Source of the DNA: Mycothermus thermophilus | Lineage: Eukaryota > Ascomycota > Sordariomycetes > Sordariales > Chaetomiaceae | Direction of reading: 5' to 3' | Length of the DNA stretch: 64,000 nt | Assembly: GCA_011316235.1 (NCBI GenBank) | Contig: QQBE01000014.1 | Location: 434,001-498,000, forward strand | Shown here: positions 33,540-45,700 of the stretch, piece after piece | How the letters are laid out: every line of letters starts with the position of its first letter | Position numbering within the stretch: position 1 is the stretch's first letter | Notes under the pieces: generated by a model | Told to the model about the DNA's origin: nothing | The model's input: the letters and a program-made list of their open reading frames with translations, nothing else | Database searches by the model: none | Position numbers and translations under genes: made by a program

Positions 33540-35456
33540 ATGCGTTATCGCCTCTTGTCTGCGCTTGCCGCCTCGTCGGCGCTCCGAGTCACGGCAGCTC
33601 CGTCCACATCTTCTTCCAAGGAGACGTACGACTACATTGTGGTTGGCAGTGGCCCTGGAGGAGGTCCGTTGGCAGTGGAGCTCGCACGGGCGGGCTTCTC
33701 AACCCTGCTGATCGAGGCTGGCGGCGATGAAGGAGATAACCCGACGTATGCCGAGATCCCATGGTTCAATGAGGCAGCGAACGACGAGGCCACGCGTTGG
33801 GATTTCTGGGTCAAGCACTCGGATGACCCTGAACAGGACCTGAAGTTCGCCCATACCACCTGGGACACGGGCGATGGGACTTTCTACGTTGGTCTCGATC
33901 CTCCGGAGGATGCTAAGCTTCTGGGCATCCACTATCCCCGCGCTGCCGTGCTTGGTGGATGTGCCATGCACAATGCTGGCGTTTGCTCCATGCCCGCGGA
34001 CGATGACTGGAATATCATTGTGAACAAGACTGGCGACACGAGCTGGGAAGCCAAGAACATGCGCAAGTATCTGAAGAAGATGGAGCGCAACGAGTACCTG
34101 GCCCCTGGTGACGAGACTCATGGGTACAATGGTAAGTTCTCCTTCGATGTTAGAGGAAAAATGCGATGATTGACGAACATCACGCCAGGATGGCTCGCCA
34201 CGTCAATCATAGACCCTTCATGGGCACGCAACGACAGCCTTCCCGGCAGTCGTATCCTGCGTCGCCTCACTGAACTTATCGGCCAGGACCCGGACAAGGC
34301 AGCAGATCTCATTAACAGCGACCTTCTTGAATACTTTGACGGCGTTGACGAGAAGTCGTCTGTATACAGCATGGTGACGCACTCCGATTCCAAGGGCATG
34401 CGCTACAGCCCCAACAACTACATCCGTGCCACACTCGCCGACCCCGCGGGATACCCACTTACCGTGAAGCTTCGCACGCTTGCCACAAAGGTCCTCTTCG
34501 ACCCGGCCACTGTCGGCGCCGATGGAGTCATTCCACGTGCGATTGGTGTGGAGGTCATGGAAGGCGAATCGCTCTACAAGGCTGACCCGAAGCACGTCCC
34601 GGGAACCAAGGGTCCGGTGAAGCAATACTTTGCTCGGCGAGAAGTCATCGTGTCTGGCGGTGCGTTCAATTCGCCCCAGCTGCTCAAGCTCAGCGGCATC
34701 GGTCCCAAAGACGAACTGGCCAAGTTCAACATCACGCTGGTCAAACACCTGCCGGGCGTGGGCGAGAACCTTGGCGACAACTATGAAGGCTCAATCCTGG
34801 CTTTGGGCGCGGCGCCGGTCGACACAGGGCTGATCACGGTGATCTTCCGCACTCCCAACGCGCCCAACAAGAAGCGCAACATCTACGCGTGGTGTGGCGC
34901 CTTCTCCTTTGAGGGCTTCTGGCCCGGCTTCCCGACATACCACGGCCCGACTCAGTACTCGTGCGCCATGGTCCACATGGCGCCCAAGTCGCAGGCCGGT
35001 TCCGTGAAGTTGGTGTCGGCCGACCCGCAAGACAAGCCCGAGATCAACTTCCGGTTCTTTGAGAAGGGTGGCGACGAGGATCTGGCGGAGCTGGTGTCGG
35101 GCGCGAACATCCTCCGCGAGGCGATGCAGGCGGCGGGAGCGCCCGTCGCGCCGCTGGTTGAGAAGCACCCGTGCCCTGGCGGGAAGGACGAGAAGTGCAC
35201 CGACGCGGCGCAGGCCGAGTTCTTCAAGCTTCAGGCATACTCGCATCACGCGACGTCGACGTGCGCGATCGGTGGTGATGATGACGAGATGGCGGTTCTG
35301 GACTCCAAGTTTCGCGTGCGTGGCGTCGCTGGTCTTCGTGTTGTTGATGCCAGCGCGTTCCCTGTCGTGCCGGGCGCGTTCCCCAGCTGCCCAACCATGA
35401 TGCTGAGCATGAAGGCAGCGGAGGATATTCTTGCGGAGGCAAAGAAGCAAGAGTAG
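33540..35456 (+). CDS. Secreted GMC-family FAD oxidoreductase
   Basis: Two exons, 33540-34131 and 34189-35456 (phase 1), give 619 aa. A signal peptide (MRYRLLSALAASSALRVTA) is followed by the FAD-binding dinucleotide motif VVGSGPGGGPLAVELARAG and LLIEAGGDEG, then the GMC block YPRAAVLGGCAMHNAGV. The middle domain carries VIVSGGAFNSPQLLKLSGIGP. The C-terminal FAD part has SHHATSTCAIG with the catalytic His, and LRVVDASAFPVVPGAFPSCPT. The usual second catalytic residue (His or Asn before this point) appears as Ala in PGAFPSCP, as judged by hand alignment. Substrate unknown; alcohols or sugars are likely for a secreted member. Confidence 0.9.
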
Positions 35457-37216
35457 GGATTTGGTGTTGAGAGATGATACCTACCTCCGTCTCTACAAAT
35501 ACACAGTGGATAGAAGTGTTTAGGAGAAAATGACAAGTTCCTGGAAACAGACCTGAGACTTGCGCCTTCAACAGGATCTCTTGAAGATAAAAAATAAGCT
35601 AGGTAGATGAGAGATTGGCTGGCAAATAGAGTCAACAGAATCACAATTCTGAAGGCAAATCACCGGCTCGTTTCTCTTCCTGCCTTCCTTCACAGCAACT
35701 CGAGGTTCCATCCTCAAGCAGAAATCAGAGACAAGTCTGAGAATCCGTTCGGCTGAATGGGCGTCAGAGACGCTCAAGATATTAATAACCGAGCTGAAGG
35801 TGAACTCGAGACAACAAGACAACGAGACCCCTGCCGCTTGTGTATGGGCGTCAGTTCTTGTCATGGACCTCTTCATGCATGCCCATTGCCGATTGCCGTT
35901 ATTTAGTACTCGAGAGGCCGCCATTGGGCGACAGCCGGACAGCCGTGCTGACTGCATGCATCAGATCTGCAACATCCAAAGCGCAGACCTAGCATCCTTC
36001 ACCAGCCGACTTTCTTCATCCGCCACCGAGCCCCGTCGCACAGAACACACTTGAATATGTCGACATTTGCATAATATGGGGTGGTCAATCATTCAGTTGA
36101 CGTTGACGTTAAAGTGTCTTCCATCGATGTCAGCCATAAGAAGGAAGCAGTCCATTGATCCGACCGCCTTGTCTGGGTCGGACTGCTCCTGTGTTGAGTC
36201 TTCAAGTCCTGTCCGACTGTCAACAGGCCAGGGCTAGGACGGAAATCGCCGGGCCGGGTGTGGGAAGATTAACACCCCCTCAGGTGAACCTTCGGCAGTG
36301 AAGGGGACGCGGAAAAGAGCCAATCTTTTTCTGCAGATCTCATAGAAACGCTGACGAGAGAGAAATGCTCCGTAACGAGTTGAGGTATGGATGTACAACC
36401 AAGGGAAGATAGCAACGGAGGCCTCTACCCGTGAAAAGACCCAAACACCGATACTTTGGCTCGTGTCTGATCAGTCCCGTATCGCGTGTGCGTGTTTCCT
36501 GTCTACGACTTCAGCACGAGATGTTTCTCCGATCGATGCGTTCCGGCCCCCAGTATGGCAGGGCTCTGAGCGAGCCAAAAGCGGCATAACTCGTAAGCGC
36601 TATCTTCGGGATCTGCTGCCGACGGGACTCATGATTGGACGGGAGAATCTAGCTCAACTCAAAATCCCCAGCCCGCCAAGTCGGCGACTCTTGGGGTTAA
36701 AGTTTGGGACGGGCTTGGGTTGCGCAGCAGAAGGAGGGGGCCCGGGATTTCGCATTGGGTGCTTGACATTCCTCGCTTCTTTTTGTGCTGACCAAAGTGC
36801 CATATGGCGTGGGTGAGGAGGGATTTGAGGTCCAGCAATTCCCCTCCTGGTGCCCGGATGAAGACGCTCTGACAATTGCCATCTTTCCATGGACCTGTCC
36901 CCAGGGACGCCTGGTTGTCAACAATAAGCAAAGAGGACGGACAACCGTTTAATCACAGTATTTCGGAGCATCCAACGGTCCATCGCACACGACGTGGAGC
37001 TGGCATCTCCCCTTCCACTTATCCACCGAGCGTCCCGGACTACTCGCCCTATCGGCACTTGGTGAGCGCTAAGATCGGAGGTTCCTCACGGTCGGATCCT
37101 CTCTTTCGTTCCGTCGTATCCAAGCTGCTGGAGCTGGAACCCTGGCTCCGCTGCCTCCGGCCGGACCGGCTCTTCTTTCATCCCGACCCCGACCAACACC
37201 ACAGGGGGCAAACATC
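35457..37216. other. Gene-poor region
   Basis: 1.76 kb. A 141-codon frame (36391-36816) and its reverse overlaps have no recognisable content. The right end is probably the promoter and 5' UTR of the membrane-protein gene. Confidence 0.45.
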
Positions 37217-38336
37217 ATGAGGCCAGTCGCAAGGGTTGACAGCCTATTCGGCCTTGTTGTTGCCGCCAACCTCGTCTTTATGCCTCCACTCGCTGCTGTC
37301 GCCGTTCCACTATCAGCGAAACCGTCGTCTTCAAGAAACGGTGATTCCAGCCGTCGCCTCCTCCGGCGCGATGAGTATGCGGGAGAACACGTCGTGCTCG
37401 CCGACTGCCGCGACCCTGCCGGGGTCGTCTCGTCCCAGATAGCATACTTCCCCGGCGAGCCCAACAGGAATCCACAGGATGTGGCCATCGTCGTGACGCA
37501 ACCTGGCCAGGCCGCCCTGTGGATCAACACCAATACATCAGCCCTCTTCACCGATACAGGAGTCACTTTCACTGCCAGTCTGGGTCCTGCCGTCGAAGAG
37601 GGTGAGGTCGCGGGTACCGGCGCGAACGACTTCAGGGACGACTTTATTTGCTATCGCAAGTACGTCAACAGGCTGTACACATATGATGGCACCGACTGTT
37701 CCCAGGTCTATGTTTGCGACCACAGCGAACCGCCGGGTAAGTGGAAGAAAGAAACATCGGCGATATAATAGACGGTTCTGCTGACATTGGTCGTCTTCTG
37801 CTCTAGGCGTGATTCCTAGGCCGATCGCCGCGTCCACAAACACTGGCTTGTCGCAGGGGAGCATCATTGGTATTGCCGTCGGCGCCACGGGCGGTGTCCT
37901 GTTCCTCATCGCCGCGGGTCTCGTCATTTGGTATTTCCGTCGGGTCCGCAAGTCCCCGACTAAGAGGGCATCAAGCGATTTGGCCCAGACCGACACACAC
38001 ACTCTCGTGCCACCATCCGAAGTGGGCAGCGACGCCAAACCTCCCCTACACGAGTCGCACCCTGTTTACGAAATCGACGGTCGCCCGTGCCGCATCGAGA
38101 TGGACACCGATCATGGGAAGGCTGAGTTGGATGCGGACGGCCACGGCAAGACCGAATTGGATCCCCAGCCGTCCTCTTCAACTCCTCCGATCGATGAGAA
38201 GCCGCTATCTCCCACATCAACCGCCGCAGATCCCTCCTCGACGACGAAGACGATCACCCCATCAAGTGCACCAGACACTCCACACTCACCGCTACCACAA
38301 TACACGTCTATTCATGAGCCAGAAAGGAGAGACTAG
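37217..38336 (+). CDS. Single-pass membrane protein with Cys-containing ectodomain
   Basis: Two exons, 37217-37736 and 37807-38336 (phase 1), give 349 aa. A signal peptide is followed by an ectodomain with a Lys/Arg-rich processing-like site (RRLLRRDEY), ADCRDP, FICYRKYVNRLYTYDGTDCSQVYVCDHS, then one strong transmembrane helix (GIAVGATGGVLFLIAAGLVIWYF) and a long cytosolic tail rich in Pro, Ser, Thr and acidic residues. The topology resembles fungal wall-stress or SKG6-like surface proteins, but there is no WSC domain. The function is not known. Confidence 0.7.
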
Positions 38337-38838
38337 ACCGGATAGATTGGCTTGGAATTATTTGCTTGGATATTTCTGCATTGAGACAATTATCTTTGGG
38401 TTTGGGAGTTAAGGGGCTCTAGCATTCGATACCACTATTCTTGCATTGCCATGAGTCAGTTCAATTGACCTTTTCCTTTTCTCCCTTTGTGCTGCTCGAT
38501 TCCTCTCATCAGCTCGTTGTGTTTCAATGCCAGTTAGTTTTCTCGCACACAGTTGGGTGGTAGCGGGGTTGGAGAGGGGTGCTGCTGTGGACGTGGCGTC
38601 GGTGAGCATGCTGCCGTTTCCCCAATCAACTCCAGCAAACTCGTCTGTCTGCCTTAGGAAAATGCATCATTGATCATTGATGCAGGGCAAATCCCAGACA
38701 ACAGCATCGCAACCATCGCAACCCCCCATTTTCGGATTGCGGCTCTCCCTCCATCAAACCGGTAGCCGGCTGCTGTGTGTGAACGCCATCGACGCCGCGT
38801 AGCGTGCGCCACAGCTGAGCGGGGCGCGCGCCGTTGAG
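38337..38838. other. Intergenic region, no gene seen
   Basis: 500 bp between two plus-strand membrane-protein genes; holds the 3' UTR of one and the promoter of the next. Nothing else noted. Confidence 0.45.
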
Positions 38839-40644
38839 ATGCCGCGCCCGACCCCTTGCCGCTCCCATGACGACATCCGGCGCGCGCACCATCCATCATC
38901 ATCCTCCACCAACGCGGCCGATGCCCGGCGGTCCATACGGCCGCTGCTGCTTCTGGTCGCGTTAATTAATCTTGCCTGGAGCTTGTATCAGCTGCCCGTC
39001 AGCCGCGTCATTGAGAGCCGTCTGTGCCGTGACCACTATGCCGGCCATGATGACGTCTCGTCGGCAGCCCAGCCGCGGCTGCTCAATCGCGTGGACGACG
39101 GCGGCATCCCGGAGGAGATGTGCAAGATTGATCTGGTGCAGCGCCCGCTGGGACGGATTCAGGGAGTGATGGATATGTTGTGGGTTGCGGGCGGTAGGAA
39201 CAATGTGTGTTGACGTGGAATTGAACTGCTTGGCTGATGAGCTTGACCAGACTTTTTCATGACAATCCCCCTCGTCTCGCTGGCTGACCATCTCGGGTAT
39301 CGTCCTGTGCTGTGTCTCAGCCTGGTCCCTCGTGTGTTCGTGCTCTTGTGGACCTTTGCCGTGGGCTACTTCGACAGTATTTTACCTGTCAAGGCCATCA
39401 TCGCCGCACCAGCTTTTTCTTTTCTTGGAGGAGACTGTGTGGTGAACTCGATTGTGTACGCCATCGCTTCGGAACTGGCCGGCGATGACCATGTCCTTCG
39501 GTACGTTCTTTTGTGGATGGATGTGAGAAAAGAGCGCCGAACTGACACATATGGCAGCGCAACCTTCTTCGGCCGGATCAATGCCACTTCGTCTGTCTTC
39601 GCCCTGCAGCTCGGTCCAGCTTTGGCATCAGCTACCATGACCGTGCTCCTCTGGCTGCCTCTATGGATTGGTGTTGGACTGTTGATCATGGCCATTCCGG
39701 TGATATCAGCTTTGCCACTGCCTCCGACGCCCAGATGCCACCAGAGAGATAGGTTAGCCACCGACGAAGAGAACGAAGCCGCTGCTCCTCTCATCTCGTC
39801 AATCACAACACCGACTAAGACCATCACGCTCAAAGACCGCGCAGCCGCCCGTTTTCGAACCCTCTTTTCCCTTGTTGCAAGCCCAACCCGTAACTTCACC
39901 CTTCTGCTAGCCGTCTTTTTTCTCGCCTCACTCGCCAGCTCCGACACCAAGATGCTCCCGCTGTATGCTTCAACGCGCTACCGCTGGACATTTGCCCAGG
40001 TTGGGTATCTGTTGTCAACCAAGGCGGTGTTCAATTTCGTGTTCCTCACGTTTGTGGTGCCGCGGCTGTTGAGGTGGCGGTGGAGGAAGGTGTTTGGTGA
40101 GGATGGTCCGTCAAGGGACCGGTCTCCTTCTCCGACACCACATCGCGACCAGACAACAACCCCATCTACCGGTGGGCATCGGCAACACCCAAGATATGCG
40201 AGGCTGACAAAGGACGGCCTCAACGCCTCCCACGCCCATACCTGCCTCGTTCTCTCTGTTTTGGGAGCACTCGCCATCGCACTTGCGCCAACCCCGGCCC
40301 TGCTCGTCCCGGCTCTGCTGCTCTACGCCTTGGGAATCGCCCTGCCGATGTTTACCTACTCATTACTGCGCGCGCCGGGGATGGGTATCCCTATCGAGAG
40401 TGCTTTGTCTAGTACCAGCCACAGGGATGAGGATGGACGCGATCCCAACAGCTCACATCATACACATGTGTTTTCGGTCGTGATGCTCATCCGGACGGTG
40501 GGCTCACTGGTTGGCGCCGCCGTCATGCCCTCGTTGTGGGTGATGGGGTTGGGATGGGGCGGATGGGCGTTGGGACTGCCGTTTGTTGCAAGTGCTGCTG
40601 GATATGCGGTAGCGGCCGTCTTGTTGAAGAGGATGCGCGTATAG
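38839..40644 (+). CDS. Major facilitator superfamily transporter
   Basis: Three exons, 38839-39193, 39251-39500 and 39558-40644, give 563 aa. About twelve hydrophobic segments. The MFS motif between helices 2 and 3 is seen as SLADHLGYRPVL (GxLaDrxGrk type), just after the exon 1-2 joint (WVAGDFFMTIPLV). Later segments include ATFFGRINATSSVFALQLGP, LLAVFFLASLASSDTKMLPLYA and a terminal GWALGLPFVASAAGYAVAA. Long hydrophilic loops lie between helices 6-7 and 8-9. Closest in type to fungal drug/efflux MFS proteins; substrate unknown. The second intron is 57 nt, a multiple of three without a stop, so its retention would add 19 residues. Confidence 0.85.
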
Positions 40645-41298
40645 GCTGCTCAATGGTGCAGTTCAAGGTTTTAACATGCTTTTGGGATTCTCTCCTTGTT
40701 ACCTCATTCTTTTGGTTGTCAAAGGTGCCGTTGACCCATGCGCATCTGAACCAGGTTCCTGATCTCGTTCCGCTTTCCTACCAAGGTTGCGTCTTGGAGA
40801 ACAAGACCAACCGGAAGCCTGATCTCTGGCGCAATCATGCTTTTTCGGAACGATCTCACTTGCTGTTGTTTGTCATCACACCAGTTGGTTGGAAAGAGCG
40901 TTGCAATGGACCCGTTCCGTCCCGCAACCCGCCAACACGAGGTTGCACCCCCTCTGCAGGTCTGTGGCATGGCATCAGAGCGCGGCTTGTTGGTTCAACA
41001 TCAACATTGTCGACAAGGGATAAATAAGGGTTCAAAATCACGTCAACATGTGCTCCGTCGCTGGTCATACTTGCCTTGAATTTCACTTTTAGATTCAGAT
41101 CCATCGACTGAAGACGTATCCACTTACCTATACAGTAGTTGTTGGGTCATCCGAGGTCCAGCCTTGGAGAACCCTCCTGGATGGAGCCCCTGAGCTGAAC
41201 TACTTGATTTCAGAACAGGAACACGCTTCCCGCACGTTCCGGCTCACAGTAAGTTCTACGGAGCAATACTGCACAGGCAAGCCCTCAGTTCAGCGACC
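40645..41298. other. Intergenic region, no gene seen
   Basis: 650 bp between the MFS transporter and the SDR gene. No credible coding frame or distinct element. Confidence 0.45.
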
Positions 41299-42348
41299 AT
41301 GAACGCCGTCCTCCTGGCCCTCGCCGGCCTCGGCGCGGTCGTGGCCATCCGCCTCCTCCAGTCCGCCATGGACTTCCTCAGTTTCCACCTCCTTCCCGGC
41401 TCACTCGGCTCCCTCACCGTCAAACGCTACCAACGACCTGGCAACGCCGCCTGGGCCCTCGTCACGGGCGCCAGCGCAGGCATCGGCCTCGGCATCGCCC
41501 AGGAACTCGTCCGCCAGGGCTTCGGCGTCGTCCTCCTCGGGCACCTTCAAGACGAGCTCGAACAAGCGGCCGCCCAACTCCGCGCGATGCGTCCCGACGA
41601 CGAACTCACCAAGCACCAAGACGGGCGGGTCCGCACCGTCGTCCTTGACGCCCGCACCGCGACCCCTTCGGATCTGGAAAAGCTAGCCGACACCCTCCGC
41701 CCTCTCAACCTCACCATCCTCGTCAACAACGTCGGCGGCAACCCCATCGCCCACCCCACCTTCCGTCACCACGCGACCTACTCCTGCGCCGACGTCGACG
41801 CCGTCATCGACCAGAACGCGCGCTTCATGGCGCGGCTGACGGCGCTGCTCATCCCGCTGCTCGCTCGCGTCAAGCCCGGCACACAGCCCACGCAAAACCA
41901 AAACAGGTCGCTGATCCTGACGATCTCGTCGGGCGCGTACATCGGCGTGCCGTACCTGGTCATGTACTCGGCCACGAAGGGGTTCAATCGCGCGTTCGGC
42001 GCCGCGTTGGCGAGGGAGCTGGCGCTGGATCCGGCCACGGCGCATGTGGACAGTTTGGTGGTGATTCCGGGCGAGGTGCGCAGCCAGGGGAACTGCCGCG
42101 GGTTGCCGTCGAATGCGCCCAGGTGGGATGTGTTTGGGAGGGATATTGTGAGGAAGGCTGGGGTGGCAGCGGCCAGGGGGTGGAGGGAGATGTTTCCACA
42201 TTGGAGGCACGCGCTGGAGTATGCGATGTTGGAGATCGCTCCGCGGGCGGCGGTGGAGAAGGGGTTGGTCGAGCAGTTGACGGCGAAGAAGCAGGCGTGG
42301 GATGAGTATTTGCAGAAGAATCAGAAGAGGAAGATGGTGAAACATTAA
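41299..42348 (+). CDS. Short-chain dehydrogenase, very-long-chain 3-oxoacyl-CoA reductase-like
   Basis: Intronless, 349 aa. An N-terminal membrane helix (MNAVLLALAGLGAVVAIRLL) is followed by a Rossmann SDR domain: TGASAGIGLGIAQELVRQG (cofactor loop), VNNVGG, ILTISSG with the catalytic Ser, and YSATKGFNRAF with Tyr and Lys of the YxxxK pair. VVIPGEVRSQG and the C-terminal extension fit the 17beta-HSD12/KAR family, which reduces 3-oxoacyl-CoA in ER fatty-acid elongation, although it differs from the housekeeping Ifa38 in detail and may be a family paralogue with another substrate. The C terminus KRKMVKH is Lys-rich but not a strict KKxx signal. Confidence 0.8.
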   Translation: MNAVLLALAGLGAVVAIRLLQSAMDFLSFHLLPGSLGSLTVKRYQRPGNAAWALVTGASAGIGLGIAQELVRQGFGVVLLGHLQDELEQAAAQLRAMRPDDELTKHQDGRVRTVVLDARTATPSDLEKLADTLRPLNLTILVNNVGGNPIAHPTFRHHATYSCADVDAVIDQNARFMARLTALLIPLLARVKPGTQPTQNQNRSLILTISSGAYIGVPYLVMYSATKGFNRAFGAALARELALDPATAHVDSLVVIPGEVRSQGNCRGLPSNAPRWDVFGRDIVRKAGVAAARGWREMFPHWRHALEYAMLEIAPRAAVEKGLVEQLTAKKQAWDEYLQKNQKRKMVKH

Positions 42349-42788
42349 GAGAGAGTGTCAGGGTGTCGACGTCAGGATTGTTTAAGTCAAGAACCGGGTG
42401 TGAGATGGCTGATGCCTTGGTGAATTATCTATCTATGAATAGCTCGGTAGATTTTAATGTTGTGTGTTGAGAGACGAAGATCACAGTACCCTTCTAGCCA
42501 CATAAGGTCTGAGAGAAACAGATTGGTTTCGCTGTGGACAGGACACTTTCATTTCATGTCCATTTTCAACAACCATGCTCATATAAGTACATCTCCATGC
42601 TCTCTCCATGCTCCGTTTCTCTGTATCAATGTATTCATCCAGTGCTGTAACCACCTCCGCCACCATCATAAATCCGCCGTCGAAATGCTAATTAGAATAC
42701 AATAGAACTACATCAACCACCCCTTAGGCATTCGCTTTGTTCGCGGTGTCTCCGTGTGTGTGCGCGATGTATGTCTAACTCGTTACTC
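42349..42788. other. Convergent intergenic region
   Basis: 440 bp between the SDR gene (plus) and SWR1 (minus); 3' UTRs only, no further feature seen. Confidence 0.5.
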
Positions 42789-45700
42789 CTACCGCTTCCT
42801 CATGTCCTTCCCTTTCTTGCTCTTCTTCTTATCCTTGGGCAACTCCAATGGCGTTCCCTCAAGCGCCTTGGTCATGAACCGTAGCATGTAGTCATCAATA
42901 GTCCCCATACGTTCGCCAAATGCGTTGTACTCGACCGGGCCACTGTCAGTCTTGCCCTCTTCAACACCTTCATCCCCGGCACCAGGTTCCGCTGTTCCAT
43001 CACGCGGCGTACTACCGACACGAGCGCTCGATGCCCCCGACGTTGCTCCGGCTTGCGGCTCCAAGAAATCGGCATCATCCTGCTGCGTCTCCTTCTCCGC
43101 AACCCGAGCGGCCGCCACATCTTCCTGATCCTCAGCCTGCTCCAGAGCGCGCCCGACGTTGCGGGGGTTCACCTTCCCGTCGACCCCGCCCAAAACGCGA
43201 TCCATGGCGGCATTAGCGGCCAAGTCGTCCTCGTTTGCGCGGACCTCGCCGTCGGTGCCGATCACGTCGCGCACTGCCAGCTTGTGGAAGTAGTCGGTCG
43301 TGAACTCGCCCTCCTGGATGACCACGTCATCAAGGATCTGCTTCTGCCCGGCTTTGCGCAGGATGTTGGCCTCGATGGTATGCTCGCTGACAAGGCGGTA
43401 GATGTGCACGTCGCGCGTTTGACCGATGCGGTGGCAGCGGTCTTGGCACTGTTTGTCCATCGCCGGGTTCCAATCTTGGTCGTAGAAGATGACTGTGTCG
43501 GCGCCAGTGAGGTTGATGCCCAGACCGCCGGAACGAGTGGACAGGATGAAGCAGAGAATGCGCGGGTCGTGATTGAAGCGGTCTGTGAGCAGTTGCCGCT
43601 GCTCTACCTTGGTGGCACCGTCGAGACGCAGGTACTTGTGACCGTGGATGTTCAGAAACTGCTCCAGGATGTCAAGCACCTTGGTCATTTGCGTGAAGAT
43701 GAGGGCGCGGTGACCGCCAGCTTGGAGCCGACGCAGAAGTTTGTCGAGAACTTGCAGCTTTCCACAATCGTATTGGAGGAGACGTTTGTCTGGGAACTGG
43801 ATTGAGAGGCGCATGCGAGCCTCATGCCACGGGTCGGGTGGACGCTCTGGTGGCATGTAAGGAGCAGGACGGACGGGCGCTGAAAGCCGTAGATCCTCTT
43901 CACGGAAGGCCGCAACGCCGCGTTCACCAAGGAGCAGGCGCGTCATGTCCCCTGTGACGACGGCCGGCGTCACGCACGCAAATTTGGTTATCGTGGTCTC
44001 CATAGAGTCGGCACGTTGCTGGAGTGTTGGAATCGCGTTGTGCAACAAAAAGGAGTCTTCCTCGAACCAACTCATGATCTTTTGGGGAATCTTGGGCCGC
44101 GGCTTGAATGGGCGGCGGTGCGTATCAAACGTGAGCATCTCGATAAGTTGGCGTCCGTAAATCGGCCTCTGCTGACGGCGGAGAGCATTGACATAGACGC
44201 AATGCTGCAATTCCTCAAAGCGACCCCAACGAGCCGCACTCTCCAGGTACACCAGGTTTGACTTGACGGAGGCGGGATCGAGGGGCCGCGAGGCGTTTTG
44301 TGCTCGAACCCTTTGGGCGTCGCGGAGGTCTAGCAGGATGCGGTGGGTGCTCAACTGGGCAATGCGGTCGGCGTGTGTAGAGGACATGCCTTCGTACAAC
44401 GTAGGGATCATGTTGAGGAAAGAGAGGTTGACCGTCTTCATAGGGCTGGGGTCCTCGAGGCGCTTCTGTACCAGTCGGGCATCTTGCTCATACTCGGCTG
44501 CTACCGACCGTTGCATGCGGAACGAGCTCATGATGGGCCGGTCCACAAAAAGGTCGGGGTGATTGCACACCTTGCGCAATTGCATCAAACAGTTGATGAT
44601 GGACATGTAGTTTCCTGATGCCAAGGTTTGGCGAGTATCGGCACGCGACAGAAATCCATCGTAGAGTTCCCGCTGGCGCTTCGAGAGGCGGCAGAATTCA
44701 ACGTGCTCGTATTTCGCAGGCATCTGCTTCTCGACATCGGCCTTGAGGCGGCGGAGCAGATATGGCCGCAGCACCTTGTGCAGCTTGGCAATAATGGCGC
44801 GAGCTTCGTCGTCGAGTTGTTCGCGTCCACTCTCCAAAATCTGGGACTCAGGACGCGAGAACCAATTGTGGAACTCCTGCAGGTCAACAAACCCTCCCTC
44901 GCCGTTCTCAGGCGGCGCCAGGAAGTAGAGCAACGACCACAGCTCGGTGAGGTTGTTTTGAAGTGGTGTGCCAGTGAGGAGCAGACGAGAGTGCGTGTTG
45001 AAGCCCAAAAGGGTTTGCCACCGTTGTGACTTGAAGTTCTTGATGTTGTGCGCCTCGTCCAGAATCATGTAGTGCCACCGTCGCCGACGGAACACTTGTT
45101 GATCCTGCAAAACCATCTGGTATGATGTGATGCAAACGTTCCAGACGTCATCGTTGGTCCAACCCTGGCGTTTCCTCTTGCGCTCCTCCTGGTTCCCGTA
45201 GTAGGTGAGGATCTTGAAACCCGGACACCATTTCTTGAATTCCATCTCCCAGTTGAGCATGACGCTGGTTGGTACAATGACAAGATGCGGACCCCAGACC
45301 TCATGGTGACAGGCGAGGTGTGCAAGGAGAGCAATCGTTTGGATCGTTTTCCCGAGGCCCATTTCGTCAGCCAGAATGCCATTTGTGTTGTTAGCGTACA
45401 ATGAGGCAAGCCAATCGAGGCCATGGTGTTGGTACTCGCGTAGCTTTCCGCGCAAAAGAAACGGTATCTCTGTCCGAGGCACTGCGGGTTGAGGAGACGT
45501 CGATCTGCTGTCTGTTTTCGGCGCGTTTAGCAAGGACGCAGACGCCGGCGTCTCGGCCTCAGTTGGCTTCGTGTCGTCCGATGGACGTGGCGACTGACTT
45601 CTGGAAGGGCTGTGAGCATTGGTTGTAGGCTCCGTCTCCGGGCTGGGATGTTGGATTGTGGGCACAGAAAGGCGCTCAGGCTCGGGGGCCAGAGCTTGAG

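Noticed and set aside
30571..42348. Secondary-metabolite gene cluster (hydrolase, GMC, MFS, SDR)
   Set aside because: No PKS, NRPS, terpene cyclase or pathway regulator nearby. The spacing is wide and the genes have separate plausible roles.
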